Shown here one piece after another: positions 9,777 through 18,386 of a stretch of 64,000 nt of DNA. Both the position numbers and the translations under genes were made by a program. The notes beneath the pieces are model-generated. The model saw nothing but the letters and a program-made list of their open reading frames with translations, ran no database searches and was not told the DNA's origin. Numbering within the stretch: position 1 is the stretch's first letter; each line of letters opens with the position of its first letter. The stretch covers positions 1 through 64,000 of the forward strand of contig NZ_JAMXFC010000013.1 in the NCBI RefSeq assembly GCF_025370755.1, read 5' to 3'. The stretch is from Laspinema sp. D2d. Lineage in GTDB: Bacteria; Cyanobacteriota; Cyanobacteriia; Cyanobacteriales; Laspinemataceae.

Positions 9777-10397
9777 TTATAATCCCAACTCCTGATAGCG
9801 AGCTTGAATCTGGGCGATGGTGAAGACGGCGCGAAACTTTAATCCCTCTTTTTGATACAACTCCGCACCGCCTTGTTCGCGATCGACCAGGGAAATCACT
9901 TCCTCTACTTTGTACCCCGCGTCGCGCAAACGGTGAACCGCTTTCATAGCGGAGGCCCCAGTGGTGACCACATCTTCTAGGACGACAACCTGGGTCCCGG
10001 GAGCCAGTTCGGGTCCCTCGATATAGGCTTGGGTGCCATGTCCCTTGGCTTCTTTGCGAACAATTAGGGCGGGAATCGGACGGTTTTCGTAGGCAGAAAC
10101 GATGCTGACGGCGGTTACAATCGGGTCAGCGCCCAAGGTTAACCCCGCCACAGCGAGGGTTTCTGGGGAGAGCATGGAGAATAGCACCTGACCCGTGAGG
10201 AGTGCGCCGATCGCGTCTAGGGTGACTTGTTTACCATTGATATAGTAGCGGCTGCTCTGGCCGGAAGATAGGGTGAAGTCCCCCTCGCGATAGGCTAACT
10301 GGCAGAGTAAGTCCAGAAGCTGTTGGCGTTGGTCGTTTAAATCGGTAGGGTGAACTGAGACCGATGTCTCATCCAATCCTTGAGTAATCTCGGTCAT
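9777..10397 (-). CDS. pyrE: Orotate phosphoribosyltransferase
   Basis: Transfers the phosphoribosyl group of PRPP to orotate, giving OMP, the fifth step of UMP synthesis; cytoplasmic. The PRPP-binding loop VVVLEDVVTTGASAMKAV is intact. The N-terminal FTLSSGQSSRYYINGKQVTLD and VAGLTLGADPIVTAVS contact the substrates, and the catalytic-loop region is RKEAKGHGTQAYIEG. ATG at 10397 is preferred over TTG at 10415; length is about 206 residues, normal for the family. It is not next to pyrC, which lies about 30 kb away. The opposite-strand hypothetical gene starts 94 bp away, so promoters may be shared. Confidence 0.95.
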   Translation of the reverse strand: MTEITQGLDETSVSVHPTDLNDQRQQLLDLLCQLAYREGDFTLSSGQSSRYYINGKQVTLDAIGALLTGQVLFSMLSPETLAVAGLTLGADPIVTAVSIVSAYENRPIPALIVRKEAKGHGTQAYIEGPELAPGTQVVVLEDVVTTGASAMKAVHRLRDAGYKVEEVISLVDREQGGAELYQKEGLKFRAVFTIAQIQARYQELGL

Positions 10398-10491
10398 GGT
10401 TAATTGTAGTGACAAGAGGAAAATTTCAGCCGATAATTATCTTATCGTGGAAGTTGAGCTAATATCGAGCCAAAAGGTGAGGAGAAAATTA

Positions 10492-10896
10492 ATGAGACTC
10501 CAGTTAAAAAGCGCAGTCGGGGTGTTGGCACTCCTAGGTGCGTCTGTGGTGGTGGCACCAGAGGCAGTCGCCCAAAGCCAGCCTCGAACCATTTCTGAAC
10601 AATTCGAGCGGGCTTTCTTTCGTAGTTCTGATACGTTTTACCAGAATCGCTCAATTTTTGACCAAATCAGTTATTATCTGTTGCCGATGACTTACCCGGA
10701 AAGACAGGCGGAACGGGATGCGGAACGGGTCAACAAGCTCTATGAGGCTGTCCTGCAAGTCCAGACTTCTAGCGATCCTACTATTAGAACCCGGGATTTG
10801 ACGAACCCGTTTAACGAGTCTTTGCAGACGATGCCCAGTTATACCCCAAGTGGGATCCCTTTTAATCCTCAAAACGAAATCCTGCCTCTGCGGTAA
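10492..10896 (+). CDS. Exported small hypothetical protein
   Basis: ATG 10492 follows a GGTGAGGAG ribosome-binding site and gives 134 residues. The first 28 residues form a clear Sec signal peptide (basic MRLQLK, hydrophobic VGVLALLGASVVV, cleavage near AVAQ). The mature part is polar, with QFERAFFRSSDTFYQNRSIFDQI and a Pro-rich C-terminus and no catalytic motif I recognise. It resembles short conserved cyanobacterial periplasmic hypotheticals. The frame extends upstream to about 10396, but that would bury the signal peptide. Confidence 0.75.
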   Translation: MRLQLKSAVGVLALLGASVVVAPEAVAQSQPRTISEQFERAFFRSSDTFYQNRSIFDQISYYLLPMTYPERQAERDAERVNKLYEAVLQVQTSSDPTIRTRDLTNPFNESLQTMPSYTPSGIPFNPQNEILPLR

Positions 10897-10904
10897 GCAG
10901 AAAG

Positions 10905-10930
10905 TAGGGGCAGTTGATGTACTGCCCCTA
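10905..10930. terminator. Hairpin after the exported hypothetical gene
   Basis: A perfect 10-bp stem, TAGGGGCAGT/ACTGCCCCTA, with a 6-nt loop begins 8 bp after the stop codon. The U-run is absent, so its efficiency as a terminator is uncertain. Confidence 0.55.
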
Positions 10931-11032
10931 AAAAGGGGGTGAACTCGCGAAATTGACGGGAGTTCTGAATTGCTTCTGGGCGATCGCCCAGAAGAAGTGG
11001 GGTTCGTGTTTGATTCCCGCTCTCTTGTTTAA

Positions 11033-11105
11033 TCGGCAGTGCAGGAGTTGAACCTGCCTAAGGCGAATTATGAGTTCGCTGCCTCATCCGCTCGGCCAAC
11101 TGCCG
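11033..11105 (-). tRNA. tRNA-Met (anticodon CAT)
   Basis: The reverse complement folds as a 73-nt cloverleaf. The acceptor is CGGCAGT/ACTGCCG with discriminator A; the D-arm begins GGCCGAGCGG; the anticodon stem is GCGAA/TTCGC with loop CTCATAA (anticodon CAT); the variable loop is 5 nt and the T-arm is GCAGG-TTCAACT-CCTGC. The anticodon stem lacks the three G-C pairs of initiators, and position 1 is paired, so elongator Met is preferred. A lysidine-modified tRNA-Ile2 cannot be fully excluded. CCA is not encoded. Confidence 0.92.
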
Positions 11106-11457
11106 TGTTTTTTTACTGATTGTAGCAGACTCCTGGCAGAGTCGGGGGAAAATTTGCGGTTCAGAATTAATCCAAAAGGTCGGAATTCTGAGTTAAGCAA
11201 CAGACCCCACTTAAAATTGTAACCCTTGGGGGTGTAACCTGTCTAGGGGTTAAGGGTAACGGGATAGATCATGAGTTGGAGCCAAGCGGGGAACGGATTC
11301 GATGAGAACCTGATGGAATCAAAAAAATAGGGATTAAAATCGAGATGCCTGGGTTTATCAAGGGTTTGTGTCATTTTCCACCCGGGAAAGGCCAGGTACT
11401 CTTGAAGCTAGAACAATGAGTCGGTATTGCGGCGATCGCATAAAAGAAAAAAACACT

Positions 11458-12141
11458 ATGAAAGTCAACCCAACTGTCATCCTGACATTTTTGCTGTTAT
11501 CCATGATGTTTGGCGCGGGTGCCTTGAGTGCTTCCCTGGGATTAGAGTTAGGCAAAGCGGCGCTCAAGGAAGTAACCCAGCCTGACGTCCGTCCGAATAC
11601 CTCGGGAGAGTCAAATTCTCCGGCGACAGCGAAAGGTAAAGGACTGAAGCTTTTGAAGGAAGACGAAGTAATTAAAACGGTCAAGGCGAGAATTTCGGGT
11701 AAAGAAGTGGAACCGGAACCCGCCCAAACCAAAGCGGTGGAACCGACAGCAGAGCAGTCCGCAGAAGCCAAAGCTGCGGAAGAACCGAAGAAAGACGAGC
11801 GGTTTCCCATCGGCACCAAGGACCAGGACGTGAGTTTGGAGGTCACCGGGGTGCGGCGAGAAGGGTCCTCCCTGGTGCTGGATGTCAGTTTAAAGAATGA
11901 GAGTTCGCGATCGGTACAGTTTCTTTACAGTTTCTTGAATGTGACCGACGATAAGGGCCGATCGCTCAGTGCGACAACGGAAGGATTGCCTGGAGATTTG
12001 CCCCCTAGCGATGAGAGCTATAAGGGCACCGTCAGCATTCCCACGGCGTTGCTGGACAATGCCCAGAAGCTGTCGTTGACCCTGACGGATTATCCGGATC
12101 AGGAGCTTGAACTAAAAATGTCAGAAATTCCGGTTCAATAA
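11458..12141 (+). CDS. Membrane-anchored hypothetical with C-terminal Ig-like domain
   Basis: ATG 11458 gives 227 residues; the frame is open from 11368, but the hydrophobic segment VILTFLLLSMMFGAGAL lies right after this ATG. It is followed by a low-complexity Glu/Pro/Ala/Lys linker (about 40-115). The C-terminal ~105 residues alternate hydrophobic and polar like a beta sandwich (VSLEVTGVRREGSSLVLDVS, then a QFLYSFLNVTDDKG strand pair), similar to DUF4352-type domains. It is probably tethered to the membrane facing the periplasm. No enzyme motif was found; function unknown. Confidence 0.7.
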   Translation: MKVNPTVILTFLLLSMMFGAGALSASLGLELGKAALKEVTQPDVRPNTSGESNSPATAKGKGLKLLKEDEVIKTVKARISGKEVEPEPAQTKAVEPTAEQSAEAKAAEEPKKDERFPIGTKDQDVSLEVTGVRREGSSLVLDVSLKNESSRSVQFLYSFLNVTDDKGRSLSATTEGLPGDLPPSDESYKGTVSIPTALLDNAQKLSLTLTDYPDQELELKMSEIPVQ

Positions 12142-12306
12142 ACGGGGAAATCTAGTCCGGATAGAGGCCCTCGAAGCAACCTGAGCATGGGGTTTAAGTG
12201 CGGGGGATGTTCTAGCAGGGCGATCGGGCCTAATTTCTTGGGGGTCCGGTTCCGGTATCAAGCGGTCAACGTTAAAATGGGTAATCCAAATGTTTCAAAA
12301 TGAGTT

Positions 12307-14037
12307 GTGGTGGTGCGTTCTTTAAGCTATTTTTCTGCGTTGGGTGGGATGGTGACCCTAGGGGTTGTGGGATTGCAGTCGCCTAGGGCGATCGCCACTG
12401 GTTTAGCGGTTGTGGTCCCCGAGAGTTCCCTTCAGACCTGGCAAGATATCGTTCTGCGCTTGCTTGCGGTATTTGGACTGATCGCCATTAATGCTTTTTT
12501 CGTGACGACAGAATTTGCGATCGTGTCCGTGCGGCGATCGCGGATTAATCATTTGGCCGATAATGGCGACTTGCAAGCCAAAATTGTCCAACATCTCCAT
12601 CGCAATATTGAGCGACTGCTCTCTACGACTCAGTTAGGCATTACCCTCTCCAGTCTGGCCTTGGGGTGGATTGGGGAAAATACGATGGCGGTTTTAGTCG
12701 TCGAATGGATCGTCGGGTTGCCGATTCGACCGGATATTGCTCAGGTGATTGCTCATTCCCTGGCAATCCCCCTGGCCTTTTTAATCGTGGCTTATTTGCA
12801 AATTGTCCTCGGGGAATTATGTCCCAAAACCTTGGCTTTGCTCTATTCTGAGCAACTGGCCCGACTCCTGGGCCCCCCGAGTTTGGCGATCGCCCGGTTT
12901 TTTCATCCCTTTATCTGGATCCTGGACCGCTCAACCCGTTGGCTACTCAGTCTAGCGGGTATTCGCTTTAACGCTCAGGCTTGGTCCAATCGCATCACTC
13001 CCGAAGAGTTACAGCTTATTATCGCCACGGAACGCGAATCCACGGGCTTAGAAGCGGAGGAGCGAGAACTGCTCAATAATGTGTTTGAATTTGGGGAAGT
13101 CTCCGCTCGGGAAGTGATGGTCCCTCGGACGAGCATTCATGGGATCTCTTATGACGCCACTTTTCAAATGTTGCTCAATGAGGTCGTGAGTACGGGTCAC
13201 TCCCGCTATCCCGTGATCGGGGAATCCTTAGATGACGTTCGCGGCATTGTCTATTTTAAAGAATTGGCCGGACCTTTAGCCCAGGGAATCCTGACCCCAG
13301 ATACTCCCTTAGCACCCTGGATTCGTCCGGCGCGGTTCGTTGCCGAATATACTCCTTTAAGCGAGTTGTTGCCGATCGTTCAGCGATCGCAACGACCGAT
13401 GGTCATGGTGGTCGATGAATTTGGCGGGACTGCCGGTTTAGTGACCATTAGTGACTTAGTGGCTCAAATTATCGGCGAAAGCCCCGAACTCTCCGATTCT
13501 GAAGAGTTAACGATCCAAATGGTCGATGAGCAAACTTGGATGGTCCAAGCTCAAATGAACTTGGAAGAAGTCAATGAATTGCTCAATTTTGATTTACCCC
13601 TGACCGATGAATATCAAACCTTGGGCGGTTTCCTCCTCTATCAGTTTCAAAAAATCCCAGCGGAGGGGGAAACCCTCCTCTACGATAATTTGGAATTTAC
13701 GGTGGTCTCGACAGAAGGCCCTCGTTTGAACCAAATTCGGATTTATCGTCCAGAAGTGACGAACCCTATCTCTTCTGACCTCGACTCGTTTGACTCCTTA
13801 CCCCAGGATTTAGAGCTAAATACCCTTGAGCAGGAGTCTCCTTCGTCAGAAGCGGATTTCAATGTCAATGAATCCGAGACTCAATCCTCCTCTGCATCCC
13901 AAGATATCGAGCTGGAGGAGGACGAATTGCTCTTATCTTCTTCACAGCATTTCGATTTCTATGAAGATGAGAATCAGGATGAGGATGAGGAGCCTCTCCC
14001 CTCTTCCCCACCCGATTTAGAGCTTGATGATCATTAG
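12307..14037 (+). CDS. CNNM/CorC-type membrane protein (DUF21-CBS-CorC_HlyC)
   Basis: 576 residues. A DUF21 transmembrane domain (about 40-230; FFVTTEFAIVSVRRSRI, TQLGITLSSLALGWIGE) is followed by a CBS pair containing the ...NNVFEFGEVSAREVMVPR motif and VVDEFGGTAGLVTISDL, and then the CorC_HlyC domain ending ...NQIRIYR. The family is often misnamed hemolysin; characterised members handle Mg2+ or Co2+ and related cations. The last ~90 residues are an unusual acidic Ser/Glu/Asp tail with LELD-like repeats. The start is uncertain: GTG at 12307 is the first of three GTG codons in a row. Confidence 0.9.
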   Translation: MVVRSLSYFSALGGMVTLGVVGLQSPRAIATGLAVVVPESSLQTWQDIVLRLLAVFGLIAINAFFVTTEFAIVSVRRSRINHLADNGDLQAKIVQHLHRNIERLLSTTQLGITLSSLALGWIGENTMAVLVVEWIVGLPIRPDIAQVIAHSLAIPLAFLIVAYLQIVLGELCPKTLALLYSEQLARLLGPPSLAIARFFHPFIWILDRSTRWLLSLAGIRFNAQAWSNRITPEELQLIIATERESTGLEAEERELLNNVFEFGEVSAREVMVPRTSIHGISYDATFQMLLNEVVSTGHSRYPVIGESLDDVRGIVYFKELAGPLAQGILTPDTPLAPWIRPARFVAEYTPLSELLPIVQRSQRPMVMVVDEFGGTAGLVTISDLVAQIIGESPELSDSEELTIQMVDEQTWMVQAQMNLEEVNELLNFDLPLTDEYQTLGGFLLYQFQKIPAEGETLLYDNLEFTVVSTEGPRLNQIRIYRPEVTNPISSDLDSFDSLPQDLELNTLEQESPSSEADFNVNESETQSSSASQDIELEEDELLLSSSQHFDFYEDENQDEDEEPLPSSPPDLELDDH

Positions 14038-14109
14038 AATTCGTTCTTAAGCGCCAGCTCAAATTCAAGATACTATCTTGCTGAAAATATTCTGATATAA
14101 CAGAAATTT

Positions 14110-14298
14110 TCATTCCACCATTGCTGGCGTTTGAACTTCATCTAAGAATCCATCTGAACCTTTTTTTGGTTTAGGCATTCGTTTAATGTAGTCTCGAATT
14201 ACTTCTGACATTGAAAGTTCACGCCGTTCAGCTTCTGCTTTCAGGCGGTCTAATTCTTGAGTATTTAATCGAATCCGAAGCATATAATCTCTAGCCAT
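14110..14298 (-). CDS. Ribbon-helix-helix (CopG-like) protein, orphan antitoxin candidate
   Basis: 62 residues. MARDYMLRIRLNTQELDRLK forms the DNA-binding beta strand and first helix, and SMSEVIRDYIKRM the second helix, the standard RHH layout. Such proteins are usually antitoxins or plasmid-type repressors. No toxin ORF lies beside it: downstream on the same strand only about 70 bp separate it from the convergent CorC-type gene. The C-terminal tail (KGSDGFLDEVQTPAMVE) could be a toxin-binding remnant. Confidence 0.8.
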   Translation of the reverse strand: MARDYMLRIRLNTQELDRLKAEAERRELSMSEVIRDYIKRMPKPKKGSDGFLDEVQTPAMVE

Positions 14299-14918
14299 GT
14301 CGTTCCTATCGTTGCTACAACAATTCTAGGTTAACAATTAGGCTGAGAATATGACAACAAACCAGAGGAAGATGATAATTTAGAAAAAAGTTAGATTGGA
14401 AATAGTTGGTTATGATTCTCCAGATAGAGGAAGCTCTGTCTAAAGGGTCTGCACCAGTATAAAACTCTACTTTTTGAGGCAGCTTTAGGCCAGCCGATAG
14501 CGGCGGACAATGAGGCAGGGAGTCGATTTCAGAAAGGTTTGGGCTTCTCCACAACCGAGTCCGGGCTTTCCTACCTAATTTAGGCTTTAGACTTTAACAT
14601 TTTAAATCCTTTGAGAAAGGTAACCCTCTATCTTAAGGAATGGTTTTCCACTTTTGCGATCGCAGGGCATGGCCTAGCTGTGGCTGTGTTTTTTCGGGAT
14701 TCCCTGCGGGGTTCGTTTGATTCAACATTTTCAAGCGATCGGACGGAAAACTGTTTCTTTAAATCGGTTTTTTTAACCGGGAGATGGGTTGCCCTTCAAG
14801 ATTCAAGTCAAAAACCCGCTTTCTTGGGGCTTTCTTTTAGGGGTTGGACTGCTTTAAAGTCGCGTCCGTAGACGGACCGATCGCCCCCCTCTCATCCTCT
14901 ACTTGATGCCATCCTAAA

Positions 14919-15002
14919 TAGACCTCTTGCAAAAAAAGGATTGATCCCCCCAACCCCCCTTAAAAACGCCAATCGGCTTTAAAGAATTGTGCAAGAAGTC
15001 TA
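14919..15002. mobile_element. Small inverted-repeat element, 84 bp
   Basis: The ends are TAGACCTCTTGCA and TGCAAGAAGTCTA (12 of 13 pair). The body carries GATCCCCCCAACCCCCCTT. It has the same ends as the 136-bp element at 8575-8710, so both belong to one non-autonomous family. Confidence 0.65.
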
Positions 15003-15062
15003 AATGTAGGGACAAGCAAATAAATCCCCCTGACGGGATGTCGGGGGAATGAGTAAATACTC

Positions 15063-15088
15063 CCGGTTTCTCAGTCTTGAAAAACCGG
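15063..15088. repeat. CCGGTTT palindrome
   Basis: A CCGGTTT/AAACCGG stem with a 12-nt loop. The sequence resembles the longer GAAACCGGGTT inverted repeat at 48866-48930 and is probably a dispersed intergenic palindrome. Confidence 0.45.
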
Positions 15089-15157
15089 ACAGCCTCTCGG
15101 GGGTGCGATCGCCTTTTAAAACTCCTCAATCTCAGCCAGATTCACCCTGATTTGGCT

Positions 15158-15844
15158 TCAGGAACCCCCTTGAAGGTAGGGCAAAGGATCGGTTAATCCC
15201 AATTCTGCAAATGCGGATAAACGTAACTGACAAGAGTCACAAACGCCACAAGGGCGATCGCCTCCGGCATAACAGGACCAAGTTTTTTCCCAGGGGACCC
15301 CTAAGCGGTTCCCCAGTTGGATGATTTCGGTTTTTTTCAGATCAATCAGCGGGGTGACAATCTCTGTTGTTTCAGATTCTCTCCCCTGTTTTGTCCCCAG
15401 TCGAAAGACTGTCTGCATGGCTTGGATGTAGTCGGGACGGCAGTCAGGATAGCCGGAATAGTCGATAGCATTCACCCCGATGTAAACCCGACGGGCATCG
15501 GTGGCTTCGGCGTAGGCGAGAGCAAAGCTCAAAAAGATGGTATTTCGCGCAGGAACGTAGGTGATGGGAATACTTTGAGCCATTTCCTCCAAAGAGCGAT
15601 CGCAGGGGAGGTCTAGTTTGTCGTCGGTGAGGGCGGACCCTCCCCACTGTCGCAAGTCAAAGGAGACGATTTGATGTTCTATGACCCCAGCGGATAAGGC
15701 GATCGCCCTTGCCGCTTCCAGTTCGCGGCGGTGCCGTTGTTGGTAATCAAAGGAAATCGCATAACAGGTGCAGCCATCGGCTTTGGCTTGGTAGAGCACC
15801 GTGGAGGAGTCCAATCCTCCGGATAATAAAATAACTGCTTTCAC
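15158..15844 (-). CDS. queC: 7-cyano-7-deazaguanine synthase
   Basis: Converts 7-carboxy-7-deazaguanine to preQ0 with ATP and ammonia, in the queuosine pathway; cytoplasmic. 228 residues, normal length. The PP-loop ATP motif LSGGLDSSTVLYQA is at residue 7. The C-terminal zinc site is CYAGGDRPCGVCDSCQLR with four Cys. The internal VPARNTIFLSFALAYAEA and IGVNAIDYSGYPDCRP are diagnostic. No other queuosine gene is adjacent, and no preQ1 aptamer was recognised upstream. Confidence 0.96.
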   Translation of the reverse strand: MKAVILLSGGLDSSTVLYQAKADGCTCYAISFDYQQRHRRELEAARAIALSAGVIEHQIVSFDLRQWGGSALTDDKLDLPCDRSLEEMAQSIPITYVPARNTIFLSFALAYAEATDARRVYIGVNAIDYSGYPDCRPDYIQAMQTVFRLGTKQGRESETTEIVTPLIDLKKTEIIQLGNRLGVPWEKTWSCYAGGDRPCGVCDSCQLRLSAFAELGLTDPLPYLQGGS

Positions 15845-16093
15845 GCTTTTTTCTAGGTTAGCCTTTTGTACTATTTTGGCAGGGAGTGGAATGCGATCGG
15901 TCCTCGACCTCTCTCCCGGTCCGAGGACCCCACTCCTCGCCTCTCTTGAACCGCCTGCAATAAATGTTTACATTTAGAACCGTAATTACCTTCATTTTAG
16001 TAACATTTTGTATCCTTTTGAAATGTTACTTTATGGATTTTCCCGGGCTGATTGGTTAAGCTAAAAAAAAGACGGAGCGGAAGAGGAAATATT

Positions 16094-16609
16094 ATGGCAA
16101 CTAATCCGACGGTTACAATCAAACAACCGATGTGGCAAACCATCGTCCTATTCAGCCTGGGGTTCTGGCTGAGTGCCTGCCTATTGCTGGATCTGGTCAT
16201 TCTGCCGAGTATGTATGCAGCCGGAATGATGAATGCAGCCGGGTTTGCTTCCGCCGGTTATCTGCTCTTTGGGATGTTTAATCGGATTGAATTATTATGT
16301 GCCGCGTTAGTTTTAACCGGAATTCTTACAGTGGTTAAACGGCATCAATTAAACCCTCAGTGGACTATTCCTGCTATTATCCTATCCGTTATCCTCCTAT
16401 TCATTGTGTTGATTGATACCTATGGCTTAACGCCGCAAATGAGCGCGTTGGCGATGCAACTGAATGTATTTGAACCCGTCCAAGGGATTCCATCGGGTAT
16501 GAATCAAATGCAGCAAGGATATTGGCTGTTGGAATTGTTCAAACTGGGTAGCAGTGGTATTTTACTCAGTTGGATGTATCGCAATCAACAACAACGCCTC
16601 GCTTCATAA
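16094..16609 (+). CDS. DUF4149/TMEM205-like membrane protein
   Basis: 171 residues from ATG 16094, preceded by AAGAGGAAAT; the open frame reaches 16052 but lacks a better start. There are four hydrophobic segments: IVLFSLGFWLSACLLLDLVI, a segment around SAGYLLFGMF, IELLCAALVLTGIL and a segment in IILSVILLFIVLIDTYGL, with a C-terminal amphipathic helix. The conserved N-terminal LPSMYAAGMM and central FNRIE match the DUF4149 pattern. Function is not established. A strong terminator follows within 30 bp and is shared with the convergent exporter gene. Confidence 0.75.
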   Translation: MATNPTVTIKQPMWQTIVLFSLGFWLSACLLLDLVILPSMYAAGMMNAAGFASAGYLLFGMFNRIELLCAALVLTGILTVVKRHQLNPQWTIPAIILSVILLFIVLIDTYGLTPQMSALAMQLNVFEPVQGIPSGMNQMQQGYWLLELFKLGSSGILLSWMYRNQQQRLAS

Positions 16610-16638
16610 GAGTTTCGCGATAGTAAGTTTAAGTCAGC

Positions 16639-16666
16639 AAAAGCCCCCAGGTATCTGGGGGCTTTT
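16639..16666. terminator. Bidirectional rho-independent terminator
   Basis: The AAAAGCCCCCAG/CTGGGGGCTTTT stem has a tiny loop (GTAT) and A/T runs on both sides, between two convergent genes. Confidence 0.9.
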
Positions 16667-16695
16667 GCGTAGGCTTAGGAAGGACTTAGGTCGAT

Positions 16696-17034
16696 TTAAT
16701 CGGGGTCTGAGAGGGCAATTGCGGGGGTTTCTGCGTCGGATGAAGCGTCTTCCTCATCCTCTTCATCTTTGCTGAAGAGGAGACGCAGGGCCATGATTGC
16801 AAAGCCGATCGCCGCGATCGCCTTAAGAAGATGAGCCGGAAGGAGTTGCGCCACCCCTTCTCCGGCTAAAACCCCTAACAAACTGGCTAAAAGAAGTGCG
16901 CCAGCGGTCCCGAAAAATACGGACTGAGGGAATTTTGAGCTACCCCCGAGGGCGATCGCCGCGACTTGGCTTTTGTCTCCTAATTCTGCTAAAAAAATCG
17001 TGAGAAAACTTACGCCGAGAAGTTGCCAGTCCAT
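16696..17034 (-). CDS. Half-size UPF0016 (GDT1/TMEM165) manganese exporter subunit
   Basis: 112 residues with one copy of the family motif, FLAELGDKSQVAAIALG, in the first helix, then two more transmembrane segments (GTAGALLLASLLGVLAGEG and AIAAIGFAIMALRLLF) and an acidic tail. Eukaryotic members have two copies. In cyanobacteria, single-copy proteins occur as pairs (hemi manganese exchangers) thought to hetero-oligomerise and move Mn2+ out of the cytosol. The partner gene is 82 bp upstream on the same strand, so an operon is likely. Confidence 0.88.
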   Translation of the reverse strand: MDWQLLGVSFLTIFLAELGDKSQVAAIALGGSSKFPQSVFFGTAGALLLASLLGVLAGEGVAQLLPAHLLKAIAAIGFAIMALRLLFSKDEEDEEDASSDAETPAIALSDPD

Positions 17035-17116
17035 TGTCTGCTCTCCTGCTTGATGTTTTAAAGGATTCTGAAAAAAGAAACGAGGGAAAGGGTAGGGCTT
17101 TTAGGCGGTGGGGAAT

Positions 17117-17599
17117 TTAATGCAGAATATCCCAGATCAGCATTGCAGAGACAAACAGCAGCACGACTCCCGCTGATTTTTCGAGGGTTTTGGGGGAGAT
17201 GCGGCTGGCTAACCAACGACCGAGGAGGACCCCTAATAAGCTAGTCGCGACTAATGCGGAACCGGCACCGGCAAAGACAATCCAGGGCGATTGGGATTCA
17301 GCGGTCATTAACAGGGTGGCGACTTGGGTTTTGTCTCCTAATTCAGCCAGAAAAATGGTGACAAAGGTAGAGGCGAAAACACTCCAGGCTCCCGGACGGG
17401 CTTTAGGAGTTCGGGTTTTCGGTGCAACCGGGGATGAGGGGGTAGGTGGGAGTTCTAGGCCAGTGGGGAGGGTTAGAGCGCGTTCTAAGCAGGCTTCCGC
17501 ATCGGAGGGGACAGGAGACAAGGTGGGAAGGGTCTCGATCGCATCGCTGACAGAAGAAGGGTTTGCTGGCATGGAGGGTAACTGCTGTAGTTTTTTCAT
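17117..17599 (-). CDS. Half-size UPF0016 manganese exporter subunit with N-terminal extension
   Basis: 160 residues from ATG 17599 (MKKLQQLPSMPANPSS). The longer open frame to 17848 overlaps the YkgJ gene and is not used. A Pro/Ser-rich N-terminal ~75 residues precede the transmembrane core, which has FLAELGDKTQVATLLM, then AGAGSALVATSLLGVLLGRW and SAGVVLLFVSAMLIWDILH. The core is about 85 residues, half of a TMEM165-type protein. The extension is probably cytosolic and poorly structured. It is first of the tandem exporter pair. Confidence 0.87.
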   Translation of the reverse strand: MKKLQQLPSMPANPSSVSDAIETLPTLSPVPSDAEACLERALTLPTGLELPPTPSSPVAPKTRTPKARPGAWSVFASTFVTIFLAELGDKTQVATLLMTAESQSPWIVFAGAGSALVATSLLGVLLGRWLASRISPKTLEKSAGVVLLFVSAMLIWDILH

Positions 17600-17644
17600 T
17601 GTTCTTTCATTATTCCCGACTCTCCCCCCAAAGATCAACCGAAA

Positions 17645-17681
17645 GGTAGAGAAGAGGTTGCCTAGAGCCACAGCCTCTACC
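17645..17681 (-). other. Structured leader upstream of the exporter pair
   Basis: GGTAGAG at 17645-17651 pairs with CTCTACC at 17675-17681, each flanked by a CGAAAGG copy. It lies 46-82 bp before the exporter start. I compared it by eye with the yybP-ykoY manganese riboswitch and could not match the consensus, so it is listed only as a hairpin. Confidence 0.4.
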
Positions 17682-17729
17682 GAAAGGAATAGGCGGGAGG
17701 AGAGAGAAATTGCGGGAAAGAGAATCGGC

Positions 17730-18122
17730 TTAATCGAGAGGGGGGAGTTCCAGGAGGGAAGCCCCAACGGCTTCATTAAACCGGAGCATTTCCAAGCTGC
17801 GATCGCCATGAACGGCCTCGATTTGCTGCTGACAGCATTCGATGGCAAACTCGTCTAATTCCTCGGGTTCGATGCCGTACATCTCCTCAAACACATCCGG
17901 GAGGACCCGACAGAAGCGGGGGCGATCGTCGTAGATCGTACATTCCCGGTTCAACGGATCCAGATGGATACACCATCCATCTGGCCCTACCATACTCAAA
18001 TATAAGGCCAAATCTTCCGGGGATAGATACTCGGCCAACTCCGGACGTTCCTCGGGATCCAGATGACAGCACGCTCCACACTGCTTGACACATCGCCAAC
18101 TCGCCACGGTTAAACACCCCAT
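17730..18122 (-). CDS. YkgJ-family cysteine-cluster protein
   Basis: 130 residues. The conserved metal-binding pattern is CVKQCGACCHLDPEERPEL, followed by WCIHLDPLNRECTIYDDRP, with FCRVLP after it and a late CC pair. YkgJ/UPF0153 proteins are predicted Zn or Fe-S binding proteins of unknown role. It reads into the two exporter genes 130 bp downstream on the same strand, so a shared transcript is plausible. The link to Mn is only positional. Confidence 0.88.
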   Translation of the reverse strand: MGCLTVASWRCVKQCGACCHLDPEERPELAEYLSPEDLALYLSMVGPDGWCIHLDPLNRECTIYDDRPRFCRVLPDVFEEMYGIEPEELDEFAIECCQQQIEAVHGDRSLEMLRFNEAVGASLLELPPLD

Positions 18123-18386
18123 ATAAAACCCTCGTGCCTTTTTACAATAGCGCTTTTTACTCCGCGATCGCTGGGGAGTCTCTGACCCGGGGGGAAATCA
18201 AAACCGGGTCTAGGTTGATGTTTTTTCAGATTTTTGTAAACTTCCTTAAAAAAATGGACCATTCACTTGTAAGATTGTATGCGGATTTTGATTTACAGTG
18301 CGGCAAATCCCCTCTCCCATTCGGGGTAGGGTAAAGCGCTGTTAGTTTTAGATATCTACTCAGGACAGGCACCGTTGGGAGGAGAA

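Larger units (their letters stand above)
14299..15157. other. Gene-poor intergenic region
   Basis: About 860 bp. An 86-codon ORF at 14611-14871 has no recognisable motif or good start and I do not call it. The region holds a small inverted-repeat element and a short palindrome, annotated separately. Confidence 0.5.

Noticed and set aside
14611-14871. 86-codon ORF in the region before queC
   Set aside because: No motif, weak start context, and the sequence is typical of non-coding DNA.
17600-17729. Possible manganese riboswitch (yybP-ykoY) upstream of the exporters
   Set aside because: Only a simple hairpin was seen; the conserved core sequences could not be matched by eye.
17190-17858. 222-codon plus-strand ORF over the exporter gene
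   Set aside because: It overlaps two convincing minus-strand genes and has biased Arg/Gly composition typical of an antisense frame.
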